This document shows, one piece after another, positions 17,204 to 23,737 of a stretch of DNA of 33,363 nucleotides (the first letter of the stretch is position 1; the number at the start of each line of letters is the position of its first letter). This DNA comes from Nitrospirota bacterium (GTDB lineage: Bacteria > Nitrospirota > Nitrospiria > Nitrospirales > UBA8639). The translations under genes were made by a program, and so were the position numbers. The stretch lies in the NCBI GenBank assembly GCA_029864405.1, contig JAOTTP010000030.1:1-33363 (forward strand), in the 5' to 3' direction. Below the pieces are notes generated by a model, which saw nothing but the letters and a program-made list of their open reading frames with translations, did no database searches and was not told the origin of the DNA.

Positions 17204-17213
17204 GAAGTCTCTA

Positions 17214-17265
17214 TAAAGAAAAAGGGCTGGATCTTGGTTGCCTATGGAAGTCCAAGTCCAGCCCT
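17214..17265 (-). terminator. Intrinsic terminator between erpA-like gene and PTPS gene
   Basis: Read on the minus strand, AGGGCTGGACTTGG pairs with CCAAGATCCAGCCCT (one bulge) and is followed by TTTTTCTTT. It would end the ErpA-type transcript. Because it lies only 11 bases before the downstream PTPS start, it could also act as an attenuator; an upstream hairpin CCCTAA/TTAGGG (17262-17277) shares four bases with it and would exclude it. Confidence 0.75.
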
Positions 17266-17294
17266 AATTGGTTAGGGTTCTGAGAGAATATTTG

Positions 17295-17615
17295 TTAGGT
17301 CGAGAACGAGCTTCCACATCCGCAGGTGGACTTCGCTTGAGGATTTTTGATGGCAAATCCTGACCCTTGCAGGCTATCAACGTAATCGACTTCTGCGCCG
17401 CTGAGCATTGGGGCGCTTTGGGAATCCACAATGACCTTCACGTCGCCTTTTTCGATGATGGTGTCATCGTCGCTGGTTTTATCTTCAAACGACATTCCGT
17501 ATTGATAGCCGCTGCAACCGCCGCCTTTGACGTAAATGCGCAAGCCGACGGAATTCTCTTCTTCTTTAATCAGTTCCTTAATTTTCTGCTCTGCGATCTC
17601 AGTAATCGTTACCAT
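17295..17615 (-). CDS. erpA: ErpA-type iron-sulfur carrier
   Basis: This A-type carrier (106 residues) has C34 (GGGCSGYQYG), C98 and C100 (TCGCGSSFS). The YQYG segment, the GAEVDY stretch and the CGCGSSF ending are closer to ErpA than to IscA, so this is likely the carrier that delivers 4Fe-4S clusters, alongside IscA in the isc operon. The start at 17615 has GGAGG about 11 bases upstream. It has its own near-consensus promoter and a hairpin in the leader, so it is regulated separately from the isc operon. Confidence 0.88.
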   Translation of the reverse strand: MVTITEIAEQKIKELIKEEENSVGLRIYVKGGGCSGYQYGMSFEDKTSDDDTIIEKGDVKVIVDSQSAPMLSGAEVDYVDSLQGSGFAIKNPQAKSTCGCGSSFST

Positions 17616-17663
17616 AGTTGTTGTATCCTCCTTATGATCACACAATTTTTGTAGATTCATCTT

Positions 17664-17685
17664 TCCTTTCAATCGGTTGAAAGGA
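17664..17685 (-). other. Leader hairpin of the erpA-like gene
   Basis: CCTTTCAA (17665-17672) and TTGAAAGG (17677-17684) form a perfect stem, extended by one more pair, around the 4-base loop TCGG. It sits in the untranslated leader between the promoter and the ribosome-binding site. Confidence 0.55.
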
Positions 17686-17704
17686 GTCCAACATTGAACT
17701 TACA

Positions 17705-17733
17705 TCTTAAAGCACGACTTTTCATCTTGTCAA
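17705..17733 (-). promoter_or_regulatory. Promoter of the erpA-like gene
   Basis: On the minus strand, TTGACA (17733-17728) and TTAAGA (17710-17705) are 17 bases apart. The predicted start near 17698 gives a leader of about 80 bases. Confidence 0.65.
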
Positions 17734-17784
17734 TTTATAGAGGGACTGCGAGGTTGCGGAATCATGAACGGCAAAAATGATGAA

Positions 17785-18366
17785 TCACTCTAGATCCTTG
17801 AGCCATTCCTGCCTCAACTCCTGAGAAACTGGGGCTTCTGTACGATATTGAGGGTGGAGGATAGTCAGAAAGGCAGGGACTTCATCCTGGGCCAAGAGGT
17901 CTCGAAAAGTTGGGGTGGTGGAAAATCGCACAAAATGCACGGCACTGATTTTATCTTCCTTGCTATGCCCGGCCTCAAAATTTGCAAAAACTGAGGTATC
18001 CCCAACCTTGAGGCCCACGGTATCGGCCTGGTCAATATTCTGAAAAGAATCCAGCAGCGATTGAATTTTTTCGGAATCGGTGATTTCGATAAACAGTGTT
18101 GCGCTCAATTCATCACGACCTGGTAGCAGGGCATTATACACGTCACATTCTTCCTGAATTTTTCCGGGATCAAAAATGCGCTCAATTCGAATCATTTCTT
18201 GTATTTGAAATAGCAGGGTTTCGCGATTCTCAAACACGAGTGTCACTAATTCCCCTACAGAAATACGGCGCCGTTTTTTAAGCGCAATAATTCGTTGACG
18301 AATGGCCGCACGGTTTTCTTCATATTGAGCGGCTGAGAGGAGGTCTTGCGGTGTGAGCAGGTTCAT
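17785..18366 (-). CDS. DUF3501 family protein
   Basis: This 193-residue soluble protein of unknown biochemical role is recognised as DUF3501 from its opening (DLLSAAQYEENRAAIRQRIIALKKRRRISVG), the LLFQIQEMIRIERI segment, and the late HFVRF segment. The start at 18366 overlaps the stop of the upstream CCG iron-sulfur gene by four bases (ATGA). DUF3501 genes commonly travel with a rubrerythrin and a CCG-type iron-sulfur protein, as here, so a part in peroxide or redox stress handling is a fair guess from context. It has a single cysteine (near C74) and no recognised catalytic motif. Confidence 0.8.
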   Translation of the reverse strand: MNLLTPQDLLSAAQYEENRAAIRQRIIALKKRRRISVGELVTLVFENRETLLFQIQEMIRIERIFDPGKIQEECDVYNALLPGRDELSATLFIEITDSEKIQSLLDSFQNIDQADTVGLKVGDTSVFANFEAGHSKEDKISAVHFVRFSTTPTFRDLLAQDEVPAFLTILHPQYRTEAPVSQELRQEWLKDLE

Positions 18367-19637
18367 GGTGTTAATCCATAGGCGTTGCGAACGACTTGAA
18401 TAGGATGAAGGGTGGATTGAGTTGGTGCAGCTTGAAGCGCTTGGTCCAGTTGTAGTGCCGACAGAGGGCAATCGGAGGCGACGACGTCGAAAGACTCCTC
18501 TTGAATTTCTCGCACGGCCTTTTTGGCGATTTTCATCGAGAGATCAAAGAATTCAGTCTTGGCACTCCAGGCTCCATCGTGGCCTGAACATTTCTCGATC
18601 AGATGAACCGTGGCCCCGGTCAACTCCATCAATTCTTTTGATTTAAAGCCGATATTCTGATCACGTAAATGACAGGGAATTTGATAGGCCACGCGTCCAG
18701 GATTGGACTGGAAATCAAGGGAAAGCTTGCCTTCCCGTTTGAGACGCATCAAATATTCACAAAGATCAAACGTGCGTTCGCTCAATTGCTTCATTTCCGG
18801 TGTGGGTTTGAGGTAAGGGTATTCCCGTTTGAACATCAGACTACAACTGGGAGCTGGAATGACGATGTCATATCCCTGATCGAGATACGGCGCAAAGAGT
18901 CGATATTGAGACTCGGCAATCTTGGCCATTCCATCGGTATCACCCAAGTCAAACCGTGGCATCCCACAGCACTGCTGGTCCGGAGGCACCATGACCTCAA
19001 TGCCATTTTTCTCAAAAATTTGCACGGCGGCTTTCCCAATATCAGTCACCTGATACGTCACCAGGCAACTTGGGAAGAAGGCTACCTTTCCGTGGCTGCG
19101 GGAAAGTGCGGGAGCCGGCTTCCGCTGATCCCACCATTGGGTAAAGGTCTGGGATTGAAACGGAAGGACTTGGCGGTTTTTGTGTACTCCAACCGTACGC
19201 TCAACCAGACTACGAAGCCAAGGTGTGCGAAGGGCCCAATTGGTCAATGGCGCGGTCAGGCTTCCCAGCTTTCCGATCAAATCGGTTTGGATCAGGAACT
19301 TGTCACGCCATGTGGCGCCACCCTCAGCCGTCCGTTGCTTTTTCCAGGCAGCCATGAGCCGGGGGAAATCCAGATCATATTGATGGGGGGGAGAATAGGG
19401 ACAATGGTTGAAACAGAGTTTGCAGTAATAGCATTCCTGTTCAATCTTTGTGAAATCATGTGCAGTGAACTGCGTTGAGTCGCTCTCATACTCATCAATC
19501 CGGTCAATAAGGGTATTGAACGACGGGCACAAGTTAAAGCATCGTCGACATCCGTCACAGACATCGAAGATCCGTCGTGTCTCGGATTCGAGTTGAGACC
19601 GCGTCCAGCCGGGCGTGATAAGGTCAAATTTTGGCAC
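18363..19637 (-). CDS. CCG-domain iron-sulfur protein (GlpC/HdrD-like)
   Basis: This protein of 424 residues has two N-terminal 4Fe-4S motifs, C27-x2-C30-x2-C33-x3-C37-P and C69-x2-C72-x2-C75-x3-C79-P. The CCG domain follows: a first half with FFPSCLV and QQCCGMPRFD, and a second half with YQIPCHLR and a degenerate IEKCSGHDG in place of CCG. Proteins of this build pass electrons between a dehydrogenase or quinone pool and a soluble partner. There is no membrane segment. Its position between rubrerythrin and DUF3501 makes it a candidate electron donor for the rubrerythrin; that is an inference from the operon. It starts 94 bases after the rubrerythrin stop. Confidence 0.87.
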   Translation of the reverse strand: MPKFDLITPGWTRSQLESETRRIFDVCDGCRRCFNLCPSFNTLIDRIDEYESDSTQFTAHDFTKIEQECYYCKLCFNHCPYSPPHQYDLDFPRLMAAWKKQRTAEGGATWRDKFLIQTDLIGKLGSLTAPLTNWALRTPWLRSLVERTVGVHKNRQVLPFQSQTFTQWWDQRKPAPALSRSHGKVAFFPSCLVTYQVTDIGKAAVQIFEKNGIEVMVPPDQQCCGMPRFDLGDTDGMAKIAESQYRLFAPYLDQGYDIVIPAPSCSLMFKREYPYLKPTPEMKQLSERTFDLCEYLMRLKREGKLSLDFQSNPGRVAYQIPCHLRDQNIGFKSKELMELTGATVHLIEKCSGHDGAWSAKTEFFDLSMKIAKKAVREIQEESFDVVASDCPLSALQLDQALQAAPTQSTLHPIQVVRNAYGLTP

Positions 19638-19731
19638 AGGTTGTGACGTCGTTTGAGAGTCTGTGAAAGAGTGATTGCAGGGCGGCAGCCTTTTTCATCA
19701 GCCGCCGCCATGTGTCATAATGCCGAAGCTA

Positions 19732-20160
19732 TCAGCTCTGTTTCAGAGTTTCCAGCCCTTTCGTGAACCGGTTCGCATGGGATCGTTCCGCTTTGGCCAA
19801 TGTCTCAAACCATTCGGCGAGTTCCTCAAGGCCTTCATCCCGAGCGGTTTTCGCCATACCGGGATACATCTGGGTGTATTCATAGGTTTCACCTTCAATC
19901 GACGCTTTTAAATTGGCTTCGGTGTTGCCAATCGGCACGCCGGTGGCAGGATCACCGACTTCTTTTAAAAAGTCTAAGTGACCAAACGCATGTCCGGTTT
20001 CAGCTTCCGAAGTATCACGAAACAGACCGCCGATATCGGTATAGCCTTCAATATCCGCGCGTCGGGCGAAATATAAATAGCGCCGATTCGCTTGCGATTC
20101 GCCGGCAAACGCCGCTTTTAAGTTTTCGTGGCTTTTCGTGCCTTTAAGAGCTTTTCCCAT
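19732..20160 (-). CDS. Rubrerythrin-type diiron peroxidase without rubredoxin domain
   Basis: The four-helix diiron protein has 142 residues. Likely iron ligands are E21, E54 with H57 (EAETGH), E91, E94 and E125 with H128 (KAERSH). The usual C-terminal rubredoxin domain is absent, so it must receive electrons from another protein. The start at 20160 ([18 protein letters not shown]) follows AAAGGAGGACTCC, an excellent ribosome-binding site, which lies inside the 3' end of the upstream Fur-family gene. Expected activity is reduction of hydrogen peroxide in the cytoplasm. Confidence 0.9.
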   Translation of the reverse strand: MGKALKGTKSHENLKAAFAGESQANRRYLYFARRADIEGYTDIGGLFRDTSEAETGHAFGHLDFLKEVGDPATGVPIGNTEANLKASIEGETYEYTQMYPGMAKTARDEGLEELAEWFETLAKAERSHANRFTKGLETLKQS

Positions 20161-20648
20161 GGAGTCCTCCTTTGACGGTTGTGGGGGTGTAACCCCGATG
20201 ATGAATGGTTGATTGAGCGCCCGGTGTGGCGGCGACAGGAGCCGCAAAGCCCACGGAAGGCGACTTGATGACTGGTAATTTCAAAATCTTTGGGAATGCC
20301 GGCTGGGGAGGTCAGGCGATTTAATCGGGGATCCATGACATCGACAATGGCTTGGCACCCCAAACAAATCAAATGGTGATGGGGAGACAGGTTGGCATCA
20401 AATCGAGCCCGGGCATGGCCAATATTAACTTCATGAATCAACCCGGAGGTACGCAAGACCCCAAGTGTGTAGTAGACGGTGTTCAGAGACATCATGGGAA
20501 ATTGCGGAGCTACTTGGGCAAAGAGATCTTCCGCTGTCGGATGAGCAGTACTGCGGAGGAGTGCGTCATAAATGGCAGTTCGCTGCGGAGTCGTTTTCAA
20601 TCCGCATCCCTGGAACTTCTGCTTAATGTCATTAAAAGAAATATCCAT
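20118..20648 (-). CDS. Fur-family regulator (PerR/Fur type) with long C-terminal tail
   Basis: This metal-dependent repressor has 176 residues. The winged helix includes TPQRTAIYDALL (20-31), HPTAEDLF and the recognition helix SLNTVYYTLGVL (54-65). The dimerisation domain has SPHHHLICLGC (88-98) with CxxC at 95/98 and a second CxxC at 135/138 (CGSC), which form the structural zinc site. Family members usually end soon after the second CxxC. Here another 36 or so residues follow, and the last 43 bases overlap the rubrerythrin gene. As the first gene before rubrerythrin it is probably a peroxide sensor controlling the operon. PerR versus Fur cannot be told with confidence. Confidence 0.87.
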   Translation of the reverse strand: MDISFNDIKQKFQGCGLKTTPQRTAIYDALLRSTAHPTAEDLFAQVAPQFPMMSLNTVYYTLGVLRTSGLIHEVNIGHARARFDANLSPHHHLICLGCQAIVDVMDPRLNRLTSPAGIPKDFEITSHQVAFRGLCGSCRRHTGRSINHSSSGLHPHNRQRRTPWEKLLKARKATKT

Positions 20649-20655
20649 TTCATTC

Positions 20656-20680
20656 CTATTTAAGAATAATTACTATTTAA
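20656..20680 (-). promoter_or_regulatory. AT-rich direct repeats upstream of the Fur-family gene (candidate operator)
   Basis: On the minus strand TTAAATAG occurs twice with a 17-base period (20680-20673 and 20663-20656), with TAATTATT between. The block ends 8 bases before the start codon, is far more AT-rich than its surroundings and has the flavour of a Fur/PerR box, but it does not match either consensus cleanly. Autoregulation is inferred. Confidence 0.4.
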
Positions 20681-20790
20681 CAAACATCTCACGAGGGGGT
20701 CAACCGAAGTCCGCCGACTGCACCGGGGCAAGCAAAGCAAAGACGAAATTGGGAGGGTCCGTACTTCAGTGAATCGCGCCTTAGAGATAT

Positions 20791-21720
20791 TTAACGTTCT
20801 TTAGTAACACACTGCCGCCATCCTTGGCCTTCGTGCCCAAACTGAAAATGGGTGGGATGAAGGATCTCAGCTAAAATTTCGAGGGATTCAACCAGGCGCG
20901 GTCCCGGACGGTTGAAAAACTGGTTCCCATCCGTCAGGTACACATTCTGATTTTGCACCGCTCGTAACTGTGGCCAAAAAGGATGGGATGTCATTACTGG
21001 CATTTCTTCTTGAATGCGAGCCATGGAAAATCCACAAGGCATCAAAACCAGGAAATCCGGATCCGAGGCCGCCAAGCCTTCCCAGGTTATCCAGGGAGCA
21101 TGTTCTCCCGGCCGTCCAAACACCGATTGCCCTCCGGCCAGATGAACCAGTTCGGGTACCCAGTTGCCGGCAGCCATAAGCGGTTCCATCCATTCGATGC
21201 AGGCGACTGTGGGGGGAGAAGGCCCTTGCTGGCAGCGTTGAAAAATTTCGTCGATGCGGTTTTTCGCCTGCGCTAAAAACGCCTGTCCCGCAGCTTGCTG
21301 TCCCAAGCCTTCCGCCACTCGGGTTAGATCCTCCCAAATTCCTGATAAATCCTGGGCACCCAAGGAAATTAATGTGGGGGACGACCCCACCAAATCGTGA
21401 AGAGCCCGCTGTACGTCGTCAGCACTGACCGCACACACCTCACACTGGGTTTGGGTCACGATGACATCCGGTTGTAAGGCCTGTATCCGGTCGACCAAGA
21501 CCTCATACAGGGAAAGGGCTACATGAAGACGTTGGGAGACCTGGGCATGAATAGCTTGGCTGGTTCCCTCAGCATCCACCATGGATTGAGTGCAAACAGG
21601 CAGATGGGTGATGTCAGAGGGAAAATCGCATTCGTGGGACCGACCGACAAGCTGAGTACGGCAGCCTAATGCGCAGACCATTTCGGTTCCGCTGGGAATC
21701 AACGACACAATGCGAGGCAC
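20791..21720 (-). CDS. Periplasmic-binding-fold protein, BtuF/cobalamin-type, no signal peptide
   Basis: This 309-residue class III substrate-binding-fold protein resembles the cobalamin/iron-complex group (RIVSLIPSGTEMVCALG at the N-terminus; QPDVIVTQTQCEVCAVS; EWMEPLMAAGNWVPELVHLAGG). Upstream of the first strand there is no hydrophobic leader. The GTG at 21720, with GGAG 5 bases upstream, is the best start; a longer frame reaching 21861 looks non-coding there. Stand-alone cytoplasmic members of this family are common and poorly understood; some sit next to cobalamin genes. No permease or ATPase is adjacent. Several cysteines (C30, C41, and a CxxC pair in QCEVC) are unusual for an exported binding protein. 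Confidence 0.75.
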   Translation of the reverse strand: MPRIVSLIPSGTEMVCALGCRTQLVGRSHECDFPSDITHLPVCTQSMVDAEGTSQAIHAQVSQRLHVALSLYEVLVDRIQALQPDVIVTQTQCEVCAVSADDVQRALHDLVGSSPTLISLGAQDLSGIWEDLTRVAEGLGQQAAGQAFLAQAKNRIDEIFQRCQQGPSPPTVACIEWMEPLMAAGNWVPELVHLAGGQSVFGRPGEHAPWITWEGLAASDPDFLVLMPCGFSMARIQEEMPVMTSHPFWPQLRAVQNQNVYLTDGNQFFNRPGPRLVESLEILAEILHPTHFQFGHEGQGWRQCVTKER

Positions 21721-21992
21721 AATATCTCCATGAAAGGTGAAGCAGGATACGGGAGGAAGACTCACCCATCCTACCTGAGGGTGCCAGGGCGTCCGCAACC
21801 TCGATTGAAGTGATAAGTTTTTGGGAAAGTGAGGGGGGAGAGCATGGAAGCCATCTTCCATCTATGGTAAAAAGGTATACTCGAAACCATTCGCCAATTC
21901 GAAATGATCGTACATGGAGTTTGGCGAAAGAAACCGAATTTGTGATTGATTGAACCACTGCAACCTGATCCGCATTCATCAAGGAGGTGTGT

Positions 21993-22229
21993 ATGGCAGC
22001 CAAAGCGTATATTCTCATGAAAGTCAAAGCAGGAAAAACCCAAGATGTCTTAGAAACCCTCAAAGCTCTTCCTGGCGTGGAACAAGCTCATGCGTGTTTC
22101 GGTCAGCCGGATATCTTTGGTCTGGTGAATGCGCCCGATGATCGCGCACTGTCCAATCTCATCATGGCCAAGATCCACACGATCCCGGGCGTTGAAGAAA
22201 CGGATACCCACATCGTGGTGCAGGATTAG
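21993..22229 (+). CDS. Stand-alone Lrp/AsnC ligand-binding (RAM) domain protein
   Basis: The protein of 78 residues is only the alpha/beta effector domain of Lrp/AsnC regulators, without the helix-turn-helix. Features are AYILMKVKAGKTQDVLETLKALPGV, FGQPDIFGLV and the closing IPGVEETDTHIVV. Such single domains bind amino acids or other small effectors and may join full-length Lrp oligomers. AAGGAGGTGTGT precedes the ATG at 21993. It is divergent from the binding-protein gene, with 272 bases between them. Confidence 0.85.
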   Translation: MAAKAYILMKVKAGKTQDVLETLKALPGVEQAHACFGQPDIFGLVNAPDDRALSNLIMAKIHTIPGVEETDTHIVVQD

Positions 22230-22287
22230 TTGCCTTTACCGTGCTCTCTTGCCGGTCTGCAGAGGGAGAAGCGTGTGCCCGTAAAGA

Positions 22288-22317
22288 AAAAGCCGGGGTC
22301 TTTTGACCCCGGCTTTT
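22288..22317. terminator. Bidirectional intrinsic terminator
   Basis: AAAAGCCGGGGTC and GACCCCGGCTTTT form a perfect 13-bp stem with a TTTT loop; A-tract and T-tract are part of the stem. It lies between two convergent genes and should serve both. Confidence 0.85.
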
Positions 22318-22354
22318 GTCGTGATGCGGATTCGATATGAATGGATGATTGAGG

Positions 22355-22834
22355 TCAGAACAAACCGGAAGCATGGCCGGAGTTGGCCATAAAGAACAGC
22401 ATGGGGATGGACAGCATGGTATTGGTGCGGGACGCCAAGAGGGCCATCCGTCCGGCCTTGGCTTTTTCTTCGGGCGTCGCTTCCTTGAGCCCAAGGACTT
22501 TCTTCTGATTGGGCCAAATGATTCCCCACACGTTCAGTAACATAATGGTCCCCAGCCAGGCGCCCATGCCGATCACGGCATCCGGTCCCTGCAGTAAAAA
22601 GGCACTTCCCATACGATGCTGATTCATCAGTAAGGCGGCGCCAAACACCCAGGTGAACAGGGCTCCCCAGCGAAACCACCAGAGCGCATTGGGCACCAGG
22701 TGCTTAAAAGCCTCAGCCTTGGTTTCGGGTGTGACGACTTTGAGAAATGGCACTTGGATGAAATTAAAGTAGTACAGAATTCCAATCCAGGTAATGCCCG
22801 CGAGGTAATGTCCCCACGCTAATAAACTTTCCAT
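22355..22834 (-). CDS. Four-helix membrane protein related to the PuuD (urate hydroxylase) membrane domain
   Basis: This inner-membrane protein has 159 residues and about four membrane segments (near 5-25, 52-70, 85-105, 135-152). It begins ESLLAWGHYLAGITWIGILYYFNFIQVPF, which resembles the transmembrane domain of the PuuD/DUF989 family. The family's C-terminal cytochrome c domain is missing and there is no CxxCH, so urate oxidation should not be assumed. Conserved-looking histidines (H9, H45) sit in or near membrane segments and could bind heme. A 30-residue membrane peptide is encoded just upstream in the same direction. Confidence 0.65.
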   Translation of the reverse strand: MESLLAWGHYLAGITWIGILYYFNFIQVPFLKVVTPETKAEAFKHLVPNALWWFRWGALFTWVFGAALLMNQHRMGSAFLLQGPDAVIGMGAWLGTIMLLNVWGIIWPNQKKVLGLKEATPEEKAKAGRMALLASRTNTMLSIPMLFFMANSGHASGLF

Positions 22835-22889
22835 AAGATGTCCTCGTATTCGTTAGGTGATTAAATAAACATTCGGAGGTGATGAGGTG

Positions 22890-22982
22890 TCACACCAGCA
22901 TTTTGACCAGGCCATACAGGACCACAGTCAACACAAAGCCAGCAGTGATGGTGCCAGAGATCGTATCGAGCGGATTGCCCAT
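22890..22982 (-). CDS. 30-residue single-span membrane peptide
   Basis: Read on the minus strand, an ATG at 22982 opens a 30-codon frame ending with TGA at 22890. The product is a short polar start (MGNPLDTIS) followed by one membrane-length hydrophobic stretch (GTITAGFVLTVVLYGLVKML). AAAGGAGGAAGACA gives a near-perfect ribosome-binding site 6 bases before the ATG, which strongly suggests real translation. It ends 55 bases before the PuuD-like membrane protein gene and could be a small accessory subunit of it. No homologue is recognised. Confidence 0.65.
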   Translation of the reverse strand: MGNPLDTISGTITAGFVLTVVLYGLVKMLV

Positions 22983-23126
22983 TGTCTTCCTCCTTTATTG
23001 TTCGTGGAAATGAGAAGCGAGTTGCATCATGTGGGTTACGGGACGTAGCCAACATGTTTTTGACGTCCTAGCGTAACGTAGACGGTCTATCTTGTTCAAG
23101 ATATTGGCAAAAGGTTTCGAAATCAC

Positions 23127-23729
23127 TCACTTTGGTGTGATTCGACGTGTCTTTGGGGGAGGTGGAGCCGGCAGACAGAACCGCCACAATTTTTTTGCCC
23201 ATTCTCCCGCATAGTCGACGCCGATTCGCGGAAGAGTCTGAATCTGATTTCGTGAAACGAACAGGCCATGATCTTCGATCCAAAGAGTCGTGCCGAGCGT
23301 GGCATCCAGGCCGTTGTGTGTGCGATCAATTTCTAAAAATCGGCAGACCCGGCCAGGACCGTCGAGGCGCCTAGGCAAATCTGGCAAATGATCTTCTCCT
23401 AGGATTTCCAGCCCTCGAATTAAGATCGCTGCAGGATATTCTTTTTGTTCAGTCACAATATTGAGGCAGTGGTACATTCCATAAATCAAATACACATAGG
23501 TGAATCCAGCGGGGCCAAACATGATTTCTGTCCGTTTCGTTCGACCTTTGGAGGCATGGCAGGCTTTATCCTTCGGTCCAACATAGGCTTCCGCATCCAC
23601 AATTTTTGTCTGAATGAGGTTGTTTGGAGTCTGCTTGATCAGCACCTTCCCCAACAATTCTTGCGCAACTTTCAACGTTGGCCGATCAAAAAACACTCTC
23701 GGTAAGGGGTTCGGAGCCTTTGGTGTCAT
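23127..23729 (-). CDS. 3-methyladenine DNA glycosylase (AAG/MPG family)
   Basis: This base-excision repair enzyme has 200 residues and removes alkylated purines. The N-terminus has LPRVFFDRPTLKVAQELLGKVL. The catalytic region is DAEAYVGPKDKACHASKGRTKRT with E47 as the likely general base. The intercalation and fold segment FGPAGFTYVYLIYGMYHCLNIVT matches the Aag/MPG family, and the later GPGRVCRFLEI region follows. Length is normal for bacterial members. It lies 8 bases after the SagB-type gene and is probably co-transcribed with it. Confidence 0.92.
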   Translation of the reverse strand: MTPKAPNPLPRVFFDRPTLKVAQELLGKVLIKQTPNNLIQTKIVDAEAYVGPKDKACHASKGRTKRTEIMFGPAGFTYVYLIYGMYHCLNIVTEQKEYPAAILIRGLEILGEDHLPDLPRRLDGPGRVCRFLEIDRTHNGLDATLGTTLWIEDHGLFVSRNQIQTLPRIGVDYAGEWAKKLWRFCLPAPPPPKTRRITPK

Positions 23730-23737
23730 AGGGGCAT

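Noticed and set aside
18669-19478. 269-codon open frame on the plus strand
   Set aside because: It is antisense to the CCG iron-sulfur gene, whose cysteine motifs prove the minus-strand reading.
21721-21861. Upstream extension of the BtuF-like protein
   Set aside because: The added residues lack a signal peptide or family similarity, and GTG 21720 has a good ribosome-binding site.
22861-23055. 64-codon minus-strand frame overlapping the short membrane peptide
   Set aside because: It has no ribosome-binding site and an unlikely composition; the 30-codon frame in the same place has an excellent site and a membrane span.
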